64,000 nucleotides of DNA, taken from NCBI GenBank assembly GCA_031286585.1, contig JAITUC010000004.1, positions 62,001-126,000 on the forward strand, written 5' to 3'. This DNA comes from Delftia acidovorans (GTDB lineage: Bacteria > Pseudomonadota > Gammaproteobacteria > Burkholderiales > Burkholderiaceae_C). Each line of letters opens with the position of its first letter. Positions within the stretch are counted from its first letter, which is position 1. Positions 10,488 to 18,291 of this stretch are shown one piece after another. The notes beneath the pieces were generated by a model that did not search any database, was not told the DNA's origin, and saw only the letters and a list, made by a program, of their open reading frames with translations. A program made the translations under genes and the position numbers.

Positions 10488-11855
10488 TCAGAGCAGGCGG
10501 GAGATCAGCGCACCCTCGGCCGGTGCATCCAGCGGAATGCGCACGCGGATCGGGTTGCCCTGGGCGACCTGCACGGGTTCGCCGTCGAGGTTGAACATCT
10601 TCTCCAGCAGCACCTGGCGGTTGCCCTGGGGGTGGATGATCTCCAGCGTATCGCCCACCGAGAAGCGGTTCTTGGTCTCCACCTCGGCCATGCCGTCGGC
10701 ATAGCCGCGCACCTCGCCCACGAAGTGGCTGCGCTGCAGCACCGAGTGGCCGGTCTCGTAGTTCTGGTAGTCCTGCGACGGACGGCGCTCCAGCAGGCCG
10801 CCCGTGTAGCCACGGTTGGCCAGGCCCTCGAGCTCGGTGATCAGGTGCGGGTTGAAGGGGCGGCCGGCCACGGCATCGTCGATGGCGCGGCGGTAGACCT
10901 GGGCCGTGCGGGCCACGTAGTACAGGCTCTTGGTGCGGCCTTCGATCTTGAGCGAGTCCACGCCGATCTTCACCAGGCGCTCCACATGCTCCACGGCGCG
11001 CAGGTCCTTGGAGTTCATGATGTAGGTGCCGTGCTCGTCTTCCATGATGGGCATCAGCTCGCCGGGGCGGCCCTTTTCCTCCAGCAGGTAGACCTGTTCG
11101 GCCTTGGGGTGGCGTGCGCCGTCGCCGCAGGTGCTGGTGAACTGGCTGTCGGCCTCCTCGCGCGCCTTCTCGAAGCTGAAGTCCTGCTCCATGGTCTGGG
11201 CCAGGGCCTCGCCGGTATTGGGGTCCACGGCCGCGTCATGCGTCTTGTAGTCCCAGCGGCAGGCATTGGTGCAGGTGCCCTGGTTGGGATCGCGGCGGTT
11301 GAAGTAGCCCGACAGCAGGCAGCGGCCCGAGTAGGCGATGCACAGCGCGCCGTGCACGAAGACCTCGATCTCCATGTCCGGGCATTCCTGGCGGATCTTC
11401 TCGATCTCGTCCAGCGACAGCTCGCGCGACAGGATGATGCGCGAGACGCCGGCCTTCTGCCAGAACTTCACCGTGGCCCAGTTGGTGGTGTTGGCCTGCA
11501 CCGAGAGATGGACCTCGGTCTCGGGCCACTTTTCCTTGACCATCATGATCAGGCCGGGGTCGGCCATGATCAGCGCGTCGGGCTTGCACTCGATCACGGG
11601 CTCGATGTCGCGGATATAGGTGCGCACCTTGTCGTTGTGGGCGATCAGGTTGCTGGTGACGAAGAATTTCTTGCCCCGCGCATGCGCCTCTGAGATGCCC
11701 TGGGCGATCTGTTCGAGACGGAATTCGTTGTTGCGCGCGCGCAGGCTGTAGCGGGGTTGCCCGGCGTAGATGGCGTCGGCGCCAAAGTCGTAGGCCGCGC
11801 GCATCTTGTCGAGCGAGCCGGCCGGCAGCAGCAGTTCGGGGGCTTTGAGGGTCAT
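10488..11855 (-). CDS. trhP: tRNA 5-hydroxyuridine synthesis protein TrhP (YegQ, U32 family)
   Basis: A 455-residue member of the U32 'peptidase' family, closest in layout to YegQ/TrhP, which makes 5-hydroxyuridine at tRNA position 34 using prephenate-derived chemistry in enterobacteria. The U32 signature EVFVHGALCIAYSGRCLLS is intact, and further conserved cysteines occur in CTNACRW and STCGDG, as expected for an iron-sulfur site. The start is the ATG at 11855 (MTLKAPELLLPAGS). An upstream ATG at 11891 would add a poor leader. It follows a LysR gene by 42 bases but is probably transcribed alone. Confidence 0.88.
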   Translation of the reverse strand: MTLKAPELLLPAGSLDKMRAAYDFGADAIYAGQPRYSLRARNNEFRLEQIAQGISEAHARGKKFFVTSNLIAHNDKVRTYIRDIEPVIECKPDALIMADPGLIMMVKEKWPETEVHLSVQANTTNWATVKFWQKAGVSRIILSRELSLDEIEKIRQECPDMEIEVFVHGALCIAYSGRCLLSGYFNRRDPNQGTCTNACRWDYKTHDAAVDPNTGEALAQTMEQDFSFEKAREEADSQFTSTCGDGARHPKAEQVYLLEEKGRPGELMPIMEDEHGTYIMNSKDLRAVEHVERLVKIGVDSLKIEGRTKSLYYVARTAQVYRRAIDDAVAGRPFNPHLITELEGLANRGYTGGLLERRPSQDYQNYETGHSVLQRSHFVGEVRGYADGMAEVETKNRFSVGDTLEIIHPQGNRQVLLEKMFNLDGEPVQVAQGNPIRVRIPLDAPAEGALISRLL

Positions 11856-11897
11856 GATCCCCGTATTGTCCCGCATCGCGCTTTCCAACACGGTTCG

Positions 11898-12797
11898 CTA
11901 TGGCTCCGCCCGGCCCAGTCCCTCCAGATGCGCGAACAATTGCCTTGCATGGGCGGGCAACTGGTCTTCCCGGGCCGTGCACAGCAGGAGTTGGCGCCTG
12001 GCCCAGGCATCGCTCAAGGGCACGGCGCGGGCGCCGCTGGCCGGGGCCAGGCGCTGGGCGGCTGCCGCCGGCATGACGGCCACGCCCACGCCCTGGCCGA
12101 CCAGCTGGCAGAGGCTGTCCAGGTGCTGCAGCTGGGCGCGCCAGCGCAACGGGCTGCCCAGCAGGCTGGCCTGCTGGCGCACCAGCACCTGCAGGGCTGC
12201 ATCGTGCGGCAGGCCCACCCAGTCTTCGGTCAGCAGGTCCTGCAAGGCCAGCCGCTTGCGCCGGGCCAGGCGGTGGGCACGCGGCAGCACGGCCACCAGC
12301 GGGTCGGGACGCCAGGGCAGGGCCTGCAGGCCGCGGGTGTCCTGCGCATCGCTGGCCACGCCGATGTCGCACAGGCCCTGGCGCAGCCGGTCCAGCACTT
12401 CGGCGCTGCCGCATTCCTGCAGCTCCAGCGCCACGCGCGGATGGCTGCGCAGGAATCCGGCCACGGCCAGCGGCAGGTGCTCGCCCACGGCCGAGGTGTT
12501 GCCGCAGACGCGCACATGGCCGGCCAGGCCCGCGCCGTACTCGGCCATGTCGCCGCGCAGGCGCTGCATCTGGGCCAGCACGCTGCGCGCATGCTGGCCC
12601 AGCGTGTGGCCGGCTGCCGTGGGCCGCACGCCACGCGCCTGGCGCGCGAGCAGGGCGCAGCCCAGTTGCGCCTCCATGCCGCGCACGCGCTCGCTGGCCG
12701 AGGCCAGCGTCATGTGCGCGCGCCCGGCTGCCGCCGTGAGCGTGCCGCAGTCGAGGATGTGGACGAACAGCTGCAGGTCGGTAAGGTCGAATCGCAT
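11898..12797 (-). CDS. LysR family transcriptional regulator
   Basis: A 299-residue LysR-type regulator. Residues 1-60 form the winged helix (LQLFVHILDCGTLTAAAGRAHMTLASASERVRGME), followed by the substrate-binding fold. It is divergent from a TSUP (TauE/SafE) transporter gene with 135 bases between the starts, the usual arrangement of a LysR regulator and its target. A 25-bp perfect palindrome lies 14 bases upstream of its start codon and may be an operator. The inducer is unknown. Confidence 0.9.
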   Translation of the reverse strand: MRFDLTDLQLFVHILDCGTLTAAAGRAHMTLASASERVRGMEAQLGCALLARQARGVRPTAAGHTLGQHARSVLAQMQRLRGDMAEYGAGLAGHVRVCGNTSAVGEHLPLAVAGFLRSHPRVALELQECGSAEVLDRLRQGLCDIGVASDAQDTRGLQALPWRPDPLVAVLPRAHRLARRKRLALQDLLTEDWVGLPHDAALQVLVRQQASLLGSPLRWRAQLQHLDSLCQLVGQGVGVAVMPAAAAQRLAPASGARAVPLSDAWARRQLLLCTAREDQLPAHARQLFAHLEGLGRAEP

Positions 12798-12811
12798 GGA
12801 CTATGGTGCTG

Positions 12812-12836
12812 AAGGCTCAGGCCATGCCTGAGCCTT
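12812..12836. promoter_or_regulatory. 25-bp palindrome between LysR and TSUP genes
   Basis: AAGGCTCAGGC and GCCTGAGCCTT form a perfect 11-bp inverted repeat with a CAT spacer. The half-site GCCTGAGCC recurs at 12905-12913, 28 bases before the TSUP start. Its position between divergent genes suggests an operator for the LysR protein; an RNA hairpin in the regulator leader is the alternative. Confidence 0.5.
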
Positions 12837-12932
12837 GGTTTGACGATTCCCGATTGTGATCCCTGCGACGGTGCACGAGCATGGTGCCATGAGGTTCAGG
12901 AAGGGCCTGAGCCAAGTGAGTGAAAGTGCAGG

Positions 12933-13730
12933 GTGGCCGTGATGTGGGATGCGTGGTGGGTGCTGGCGGCGGCGTTGGCCGTGTTCGGGCTGGCCGGTGT
13001 CGTCAAGGGGGTGGTGGGCCTGGGCCTGCCCACGGTGTCCATGGCGCTGCTGGCGCTGTTCATGCCGGCCGGGCAGGCGGCGGCCTGGCTGCTGCTGCCG
13101 TCCCTGGTGACCAATGTGGTGCAGATGCGGCCCCTGCCCACGCTGGCGCCGCTGCTGCGGCGCCTGGGCTGGATGCAGCTGGGCATTGTCGCGGGCACGG
13201 TGGGCGGCATGCTGTGGTGGGGCCCGGTGGGCGAGGCCGCCGTGGCGCGCACGGCGCTGGGCGTGGCCCTGGTCATCTATGCCCTGTGGGGCCTGTGGGG
13301 GCCGGGCCTGCAGTTGCCGCAGAGGCATCAGGCCTGGCTGGGCCTGTTGTGTGGTCTGTTGACGGGCGGGATCACGGCGTTGACCGGCGTGTTCGTGGTG
13401 CCGGCCGTGGCCTTTTTGCAATCGCTGGCGCTGGGCCGGCAGGCGCTGATGCAGGCCATGGGCCTGTGCTTCACGGTGTCCACGCTGGCGCTGGGCGCGG
13501 GCATGGCGCTGGCGTTGGCGTTGGCGCAGGGGTCGGGGCCGGGCCATGCCGCTTCATCCTGGACGGGGTGGGGTGCCACGGCCCTGGTTTCCGCGCTGAT
13601 GCTGCTGCCGGCCCTGGCCGGCATGGCCTGGGGCGAGCGGCTGCGCCAGTCGCTGTCGCCCCAGGTTTTCAAGCGCGTGCTGATGCTGGGCCTGCTGGCC
13701 CTGGGCATCTACATATGCGCCCGCAGCTAG
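12933..13730 (+). CDS. TSUP (TauE/SafE) family membrane transporter
   Basis: A 265-residue, strongly hydrophobic protein with about eight membrane segments and the TSUP repeat signature GVVGLGLPTVSMALLAL near the N terminus. A second repeat near residue 145 has TGGITALTGVFVVP. TSUP proteins export sulfite, sulfoacetate or other organosulfur anions, or take up similar acids. The start may be GTG at 12933 or ATG at 12942, and neither has a strong ribosome site. It is divergent from a LysR gene. Its stop lies 10 bases from the end of the convergent prfH. Confidence 0.85.
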   Translation: MAVMWDAWWVLAAALAVFGLAGVVKGVVGLGLPTVSMALLALFMPAGQAAAWLLLPSLVTNVVQMRPLPTLAPLLRRLGWMQLGIVAGTVGGMLWWGPVGEAAVARTALGVALVIYALWGLWGPGLQLPQRHQAWLGLLCGLLTGGITALTGVFVVPAVAFLQSLALGRQALMQAMGLCFTVSTLALGAGMALALALAQGSGPGHAASSWTGWGATALVSALMLLPALAGMAWGERLRQSLSPQVFKRVLMLGLLALGIYICARS

Positions 13731-13740
13731 CCCCGGGCGT

Positions 13741-14340
13741 TCAGGCGCGGAACACCTTCACGGGGCTGCCGCGCTCCACCTCCCAGTGCTGCTGGCTGCG
13801 CGTGCGCCGGGCCTGGCTCTCGCCCTGCGCGTTGAGGCGCGCCAGTTTCAGGGCCAGCAGCTCGCGCGCCAGCCGCTTGTTGGCGTGCTGGCTGCGCTCG
13901 CTCATGACCTTCACCGAGATGCCGCTGGGCACATGCAGGGCATGGACGGCGGAGTCCGTGGTGTTGACATGCTGGCCACCCTTGCCCGAGGCCTTGCAGG
14001 CCTGGAAGACGATTTCGCCATCGGCCGGCAATTGCCGGGGCGGCTCGCACTGTTGCACGGCCACGAACCAGTTCCGGCGCGGATGGTGGGGGCGCAGGGG
14101 ACTGTCGAAGATCCACTGGATGGTGCCCAGCCAGGCGCCCAGCGTGCCGTGAAGCAGGCGGGTGTCGCCTTCGCAGCGCAGCAGCACGGATTTGTAGCCG
14201 GCCGGCGTGGGCGTTTCCTCCAGCACGTCCACGGCGATGCCGCGCGCGGCGCAGTCGCGCAGCAGCTCGCGCAGGGTCAGGCGCACGGCATGCTCGCACT
14301 CGGCGGGGCCGTGGGATGCGGTCAGCTGGATCAGCAGCAT
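13741..14340 (-). CDS. prfH: Release factor H-like protein PrfH
   Basis: A 199-residue peptide-chain release factor homologue. The peptidyl-tRNA hydrolysis motif GGQ is at residues 121-123 in ASGKGGQHVNTTDSAV, and an Arg/Lys-rich tail follows. It is much shorter than RF1/RF2 and lacks most of the stop-codon-reading domains, as expected for PrfH. PrfH is known to travel with RtcB and to free ribosomes whose decoding centre has been cut, so that RtcB can reseal the rRNA. The ATG overlaps the rtcB stop by 10 bases (ATGCTGCTGA), implying translational coupling. Confidence 0.92.
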   Translation of the reverse strand: MLLIQLTASHGPAECEHAVRLTLRELLRDCAARGIAVDVLEETPTPAGYKSVLLRCEGDTRLLHGTLGAWLGTIQWIFDSPLRPHHPRRNWFVAVQQCEPPRQLPADGEIVFQACKASGKGGQHVNTTDSAVHALHVPSGISVKVMSERSQHANKRLARELLALKLARLNAQGESQARRTRSQQHWEVERGSPVKVFRA

Positions 14341-15485
14341 TGCATGGCTCCCTTCTTGTAGGTCAGCAGGGGGCGCAGCCGCGCCACCAGTTGTACCAGG
14401 CCGGCTTCCTGCAGGCTGGCGACGACGGAGTCCACGTCCTTGTAGGCCTGGGGGGCCTCCTCGTAGACCAGTTCCCGGTCGGCGCAGACCACGGCGCTGC
14501 CGAATTTGGTGCGCAGCAGCTCGTCCAGCGTGAAGCGCGGGCGCAGGCGGCCCATGCAGTCGGTGCGCGCCCATTTGCGGCCCGCGCCGTGCGCCAGCGA
14601 GTGCAGTGCCTCGTCGCGCCCGGCCTCGGGCCGCACGAGGTAGCTGTAGTCGCCGCGCGAACCCGGAATCACCACCAGCCCCTGGTCGGCCGGCGTGGCG
14701 CCCTTGCGGTGCAGAAAGCCGTCCTCGCCGCGCCAGTGGTGGGCGATCACGTGGTTGTGGGTGATGTCCAGCAGGGCCTGTCCGCGCGTGCGCAGGGCGC
14801 GCAGCAGGCGTGCCGCGATGCTGGCCCGGTTGAGCCGGGCGAAGGCGATGGCGGCCGCGTGCTGGCGCAGGTACTGCGTGGCGGCATCGCTGCCCGCGGC
14901 CAGGCCGTCGTGGCTGAAGGCCTCCACATGGGCGCGCAGGATGGCACCCCCCAGCCCGCGCGAGCCGCTGTGCACCATGAGGTGCACGCGCTTGCCGTCG
15001 AGCGCACCGTCCTCGTACAGCGTGTCCACCACCTGCAGTTCGGCAAAGTGGTTGCCGCCGCCAATGGTGCCCAGGCTGTCCTGCAGATACGCCAGGTCGG
15101 CCACGCCGCTGGCCTGGGCGATGTGCTCCAGCTGCTGCGTATCCACGGCGTCCAGCAGTTCCTGGGGCAGTGGGCCGTCGATGTTGCCCACCGCCTTTTC
15201 CAGCTTGGGGGCCGAAGTCTTGTGCGCTGCCAGCTCCGTGCTGTACAGCGACATGCCGCAGCCGATGTCGCCGCCCACCAGGGCCGGGTAGAAGCGGCCC
15301 ACGGAAAAGAAGGCCGCCCCTACCGGGTAGCCCCGGCCCGGGTGCAGGTCCGGCAGGCCTACGCCTGCGCGCATGCCGGTCAGGTTGCGGGCCGTTGTTT
15401 GAAGTTGTTGGATGGCGGCGTCTTCAATCCAGACGCCGCGATTGGCGAACACCTGGATGTAGGTGTCCGAAAGGGAATTGCCCAT
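14331..15485 (-). CDS. rtcB: RNA ligase RtcB, PrfH-associated type
   Basis: A 384-residue GTP-dependent RNA ligase that joins 3'-phosphate or 2',3'-cyclic-phosphate ends to 5'-OH ends. Metal and nucleotide motifs are visible: GGDIGCGM (Cys76), GGGNHFAEL, HSGSRGLGG, HNHVIAHHW and the HGAGRKW block with the histidine that is guanylylated. It is shorter than the canonical ~480-residue RtcB and fits the RtcB2 type found with PrfH. The start is the ATG at 15485; a GTG at 15515 is possible. The only purine-rich ribosome site (CGAAAG) lies in the arm of a predicted helix just upstream. No rtcA or rtcR is nearby. Confidence 0.92.
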   Translation of the reverse strand: MGNSLSDTYIQVFANRGVWIEDAAIQQLQTTARNLTGMRAGVGLPDLHPGRGYPVGAAFFSVGRFYPALVGGDIGCGMSLYSTELAAHKTSAPKLEKAVGNIDGPLPQELLDAVDTQQLEHIAQASGVADLAYLQDSLGTIGGGNHFAELQVVDTLYEDGALDGKRVHLMVHSGSRGLGGAILRAHVEAFSHDGLAAGSDAATQYLRQHAAAIAFARLNRASIAARLLRALRTRGQALLDITHNHVIAHHWRGEDGFLHRKGATPADQGLVVIPGSRGDYSYLVRPEAGRDEALHSLAHGAGRKWARTDCMGRLRPRFTLDELLRTKFGSAVVCADRELVYEEAPQAYKDVDSVVASLQEAGLVQLVARLRPLLTYKKGAMQCC

Positions 15486-15489
15486 GAAT

Positions 15490-15601
15490 GGCTTTCGATC
15501 GAGTGCTTGGGGCACATTCCGGCAGATGCGGAATGCGCAACGGGCAGTCGCCGCAAGCTCGATGGACAGGCATCAGGAAAGCGCACGCGCAGCCGAAAGC
15601 C
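15490..15601 (-). ncRNA. Predicted structured leader RNA of rtcB-prfH
   Basis: Read on the minus strand, three nested helices stack just before the rtcB ATG. The outer 8-bp helix pairs 15490-15497 with 15594-15601 (GGCTTTCG/CGAAAGCC). The middle helix pairs 15498-15503 and 15506-15509 with 15554-15563, with a 2-nt bulge. The inner hairpin is a 10-bp stem (15512-15521 with 15529-15538). Its one non-Watson-Crick pair is G-U on the minus strand but A-C on the plus strand, which favours minus-strand RNA. The outer helix ends four bases before the ATG and covers the only purine-rich ribosome site. This is hand folding, not computed. Confidence 0.5.
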
Positions 15602-15658
15602 GGGCCTCTTGCGGGGCCGGGAATCAGGTCTGCAGCGTGGCCTGGAGGCGCTAGGGCT

Positions 15659-15700
15659 TCAAGCGTGCATGACTGCAAAGGGACGTGTCGAATGGGACAT
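15659..15700 (-). CDS. Possible 13-residue leader peptide upstream of rtcB
   Basis: A short reading frame (MSHSTRPFAVMHA) starts at 15700 behind one of the best ribosome sites in the window, AAAGGAG with seven bases spacing. It ends about 170 bases before the rtcB start, on the same strand. A strong site in front of so short a frame suggests a leader peptide coupled to control of the downstream structured RNA. No homologue is recognised, and translation is not proven. Confidence 0.4.
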   Translation of the reverse strand: MSHSTRPFAVMHA

Positions 15701-15779
15701 GGGTTCTCTCCTTTGCGATGGTGGACGGGGTGCCGCGAATGCGGCAAAGACGGGGATGCTAAGGACAAGTGCCGGCTCA

Positions 15780-15826
15780 TGCAAGCTGCACGGCCAGTGC
15801 GTGGCGGGTTGCATACAGACTATGCA
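15780..15826 (-). promoter_or_regulatory. Candidate promoter/activator region of rtcB operon
   Basis: On the minus strand TGGCCGTGCAGCTTGCA (15780-15796) resembles a sigma-54 -24/-12 promoter but its spacer is one base too long. Just upstream lies a perfect inverted repeat TGCATA-cagac-TATGCA (15810-15826), placed like an activator site. The rtc operon of E. coli is sigma-54 dependent, which motivates the search. The spacing fault keeps this weak. Confidence 0.25.
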
Positions 15827-15888
15827 CTCTGGCATCGGCGCGGGCCAAAGACGAGGGACATCGAGGAAGGGCCGCCCCGCACCGAGGA

Positions 15889-15952
15889 TGTCGTCCCCCT
15901 CCCTCGCGAAGCGAGCAGAGAGGGGGAAGCGGCGCAGCCGCTCAGGGGGAGC
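15889..15952. repeat. Comamonadaceae-type intergenic palindromic repeat
   Basis: Two adjacent hairpins, CCCCCTC...GAGGGGG and AGCGGC-gca-GCCGCT (15928-15942), are followed by AGGGGGA just beyond the 3' end of tolA. From memory this hairpin pair, with a CTCAGGGGG tail, is a very common dispersed intergenic repeat in Comamonadaceae. It may act as a terminator or mRNA stabiliser for tolA. Confidence 0.6.
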
Positions 15953-15957
15953 AGCAT

Positions 15958-17109
15958 TCAATCCTGCGGGCGGAAGCCGATGACCAGGTCCGAAGGCACG
16001 CGGCCATCGATGTCGCGCGGCAGCGTCTCGGTCTTTTGCAGCGCGCGGATGACGGCATCGTCCCAGGCCTTGTTGCCGCTGGACTTGGCGATGGTGGCGC
16101 CGGTGATGGTGCCATCGGGTGCGGTGCGCACGCGCACCTCGGCACGCGGGTTGCCGCTGATGGCGTCCGGGTAGACGATGTTGGGCTTGACGCGCGCAGC
16201 CACCTTGGCGCCATAGCCGGCCGAGGGACCTCCGGCCGAACTGCCCGAGCCTCCGCTCTTGCTGCCGCCCGCGCCTTCGCCGGCCGAGCCGCCGCTGCCG
16301 GCCAGGCCCTGCATGCGGCGGATGTTCTCCAGGCGGCGCGCCTCGGCTTCCTTGGCCTCGCGGGCTTCCTTGGCGGCCTGCTCCTTCTTGCGCTTGTCCT
16401 CGGCGGCCTTCTTCTCGGCTTCGGCCTTGGCGGCCTTTTCCTTCTCGGCCTTCTCGGCTTTCTCGCGCTCGGCCTTGTCCCTGGCGGCCTTTTCCCGGTC
16501 CGCCTTTTCCTTTTCGGCCTTGTCCTTCCTTTGCTGCTCCAGGCGGTCCTTGCGTTCCTGCTCGGCCTTGTCCTTCTTCTGCTGCTCCAGCTTGTCGCGG
16601 CGGTCCTTCTCGGCCTTCTCGGCTTTTTCCGCCTTCTCGCGCTCGGCCTTGTCCCGGGCCGCCTTGTCGGCCTTTTCCTTGTCCAGGCGCTCCTGGCGTT
16701 CCTTCTCGCGCTGCTCGCGGGCGGCCTGTTCGGCGCGCTCCTTCTTTTGCTGCTCGATCTTGCGCTTCTTCTCCAGCGCGATCTCGGCCTCGCGGTCGTC
16801 ATCCACGGCCTGCGGCTTGGGAGGTGGGGGCGGCGCAATCACGGGCGCGGGCGGCGGCGGTGGTGGCTGGGGAACAGGCTCGGGTGCAGGTGGCGGCGGA
16901 GGCGCGGGCACGGGCAGGGCGGGAGCGGGTGCGGCCGTGGACCAGAACTCGGCCTCGACCATGGGCTCGTCAGCCTGCTTCGGGGGGCGCACGGTCCACA
17001 GCATGGCGGCCACGAGCAGCCCGTGCGCTGCCGCGGCCAGGGCCCACGAGCGCGTGCGGCCGCGTGTGCGCGGCGGTGCGAACTGGTCGTGGTCTTGCAG
17101 GTTGGGCAT
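15958..17109 (-). CDS. tolA: Tol-Pal system protein TolA
   Basis: A 383-residue inner-membrane protein that links the TolQR motor to the outer membrane. It has one N-terminal membrane segment (about residues 21-40), a proline-rich stretch (about 58-98) and a long Lys/Ala/Glu coiled-coil arm (about 105-262, many KAEREKAEK-type repeats). A Gly/Ser linker follows, then a TonB/TolA-like C-terminal domain (VKPNIVYPD, PRAEVRVRTAPDG). It is last in the ybgC-tolQ-tolR-tolA series. The usual tolB-pal partners do not follow in this window. Confidence 0.93.
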   Translation of the reverse strand: MPNLQDHDQFAPPRTRGRTRSWALAAAAHGLLVAAMLWTVRPPKQADEPMVEAEFWSTAAPAPALPVPAPPPPPAPEPVPQPPPPPPAPVIAPPPPPKPQAVDDDREAEIALEKKRKIEQQKKERAEQAAREQREKERQERLDKEKADKAARDKAEREKAEKAEKAEKDRRDKLEQQKKDKAEQERKDRLEQQRKDKAEKEKADREKAARDKAEREKAEKAEKEKAAKAEAEKKAAEDKRKKEQAAKEAREAKEAEARRLENIRRMQGLAGSGGSAGEGAGGSKSGGSGSSAGGPSAGYGAKVAARVKPNIVYPDAISGNPRAEVRVRTAPDGTITGATIAKSSGNKAWDDAVIRALQKTETLPRDIDGRVPSDLVIGFRPQD

Positions 17110-17133
17110 GGAGTCGAAGGCGGGCGGCGCTGC

Positions 17134-17559
17134 TTACTGGGAGGACTTGACGCCGAAGGCCACGCGCTTGACGCCGGCCGACTGCAGGGCCGACATGGCG
17201 GCCATCACGGTCTCGAAGGGCAGCTTCTTGTCGGCCGAGATCAGCACGGCGCTGTCGTCGCTTTGCTGTTCCTGCCAACTCCTGGCGGTCGTGCCCAGCT
17301 CCTTGAGCGTGACGGTCTTGTCGATGCTGCCGGCCTTGATGCGGATGCCACCGTCCTTGTCGATCATCACGTCGGCGCGCTTCGGGGGCGTGCGCGCGGC
17401 CTTGCCGGCGCTGGGCACGTTGATGGAGCCGGGCGTGAGCATGGGTGCCGTCACCATGAAGATGATGAGCAGCACCAGCATCACGTCGATGAAGGGCACC
17501 ATATTGATCTCGTTGACGGTGCGGCGGCTGCGGCCGCCGCGCGAGGCTACTGCGGGCAT
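17134..17559 (-). CDS. tolR: Tol-Pal system protein TolR (ExbD family)
   Basis: A 141-residue ExbD/TolR protein with one membrane helix (about residues 20-45, NMVPFIDVMLVLLIIFMV). The helix contains the conserved proton-path aspartate in PFIDVML. A periplasmic domain follows. With TolQ it forms the proton-driven motor that pulls on TolA. It lies 27 bases after tolQ and 24 bases before tolA. Confidence 0.95.
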   Translation of the reverse strand: MPAVASRGGRSRRTVNEINMVPFIDVMLVLLIIFMVTAPMLTPGSINVPSAGKAARTPPKRADVMIDKDGGIRIKAGSIDKTVTLKELGTTARSWQEQQSDDSAVLISADKKLPFETVMAAMSALQSAGVKRVAFGVKSSQ

Positions 17560-17586
17560 GTGCTCACTCCTTGGCTGTGCGCGACT

Positions 17587-18291
17587 TCAATGGCCGGACG
17601 GGGTGCTGGAGCCGGTCGCACCCACGTTGCGCTGCAGGATGTTGGAGAACTCTTCGATGAAGGTTTCCTGCTGGCTGGCCACGCGGTCGATCTGGTGGGC
17701 ATAGCGGTTGTAGGCCGTGACGGCCGGGATGGCGGCGAACAGGCCCATGGCCGTGGCCACCAGCGCCTCGGCAATGCCGGGGGCCACGGTGGCCAGCGTG
17801 ATCTGCTCCATGTTGGCAAAGCCGGTGAAGGCGTGCATCACGCCCCAGACGGTGCCGAACAGGCCGATGTAGGGAGAGACCGAACCCACGGTGCCCAGGA
17901 AGGACAGGCCCGACTCGACCTCGTCCATCTCGCGCTGGAAGCTGGCGCGCATGGCGCGGCGGGTGCCGTCCATCAGCTGGTTCACATCGGCGATGCGGCG
18001 CTCGCGCAGCTTCTGGTACTCGCGCATGCCGCTGGCGAAGATGCGTTCCATGGGGCCGCCCTGCTTGGCGTGGTGGGCCGCCGAGGCATAGAGGTCGTTG
18101 AGGCTGGTGCCCGACCAGAAGTCCTGCTCGAAGCCGTCGTTGAGCGAGCGCACGCGCTTCAAGGTCTGCGACTTGCGGAAGATGGTGGCCCAGCTGGCCA
18201 CCGAGGCGCCCACGAGGATCAGCATGACCAGCTGCACGACCCAGCTGGCCTGCAGCACGAGGCTGAGTATGGACATGTCATGGGAGTTCAT
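17587..18291 (-). CDS. tolQ: Tol-Pal system protein TolQ
   Basis: A 234-residue MotA/TolQ/ExbB proton-channel protein with three membrane helices. The first is at about residues 10-32; the other two are in the C-terminal half, including the family block VSPYIGLFGTVWGVMHAF. The start chosen is the ATG at 18291, because it forms the ATGA overlap with the ybgC stop; the frame extends further upstream inside ybgC. It works with TolR and TolA in outer-membrane constriction and stability. Confidence 0.94.
   Translation of the reverse strand: MNSHDMSILSLVLQASWVVQLVMLILVGASVASWATIFRKSQTLKRVRSLNDGFEQDFWSGTSLNDLYASAAHHAKQGGPMERIFASGMREYQKLRERRIADVNQLMDGTRRAMRASFQREMDEVESGLSFLGTVGSVSPYIGLFGTVWGVMHAFTGFANMEQITLATVAPGIAEALVATAMGLFAAIPAVTAYNRYAHQIDRVASQQETFIEEFSNILQRNVGATGSSTPSGH

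Noticed and set aside
16259..16900. Plus-strand Ser/Phe-rich frame opposite tolA
   Set aside because: It mirrors the Lys/Ala/Glu coiled-coil codons of tolA.
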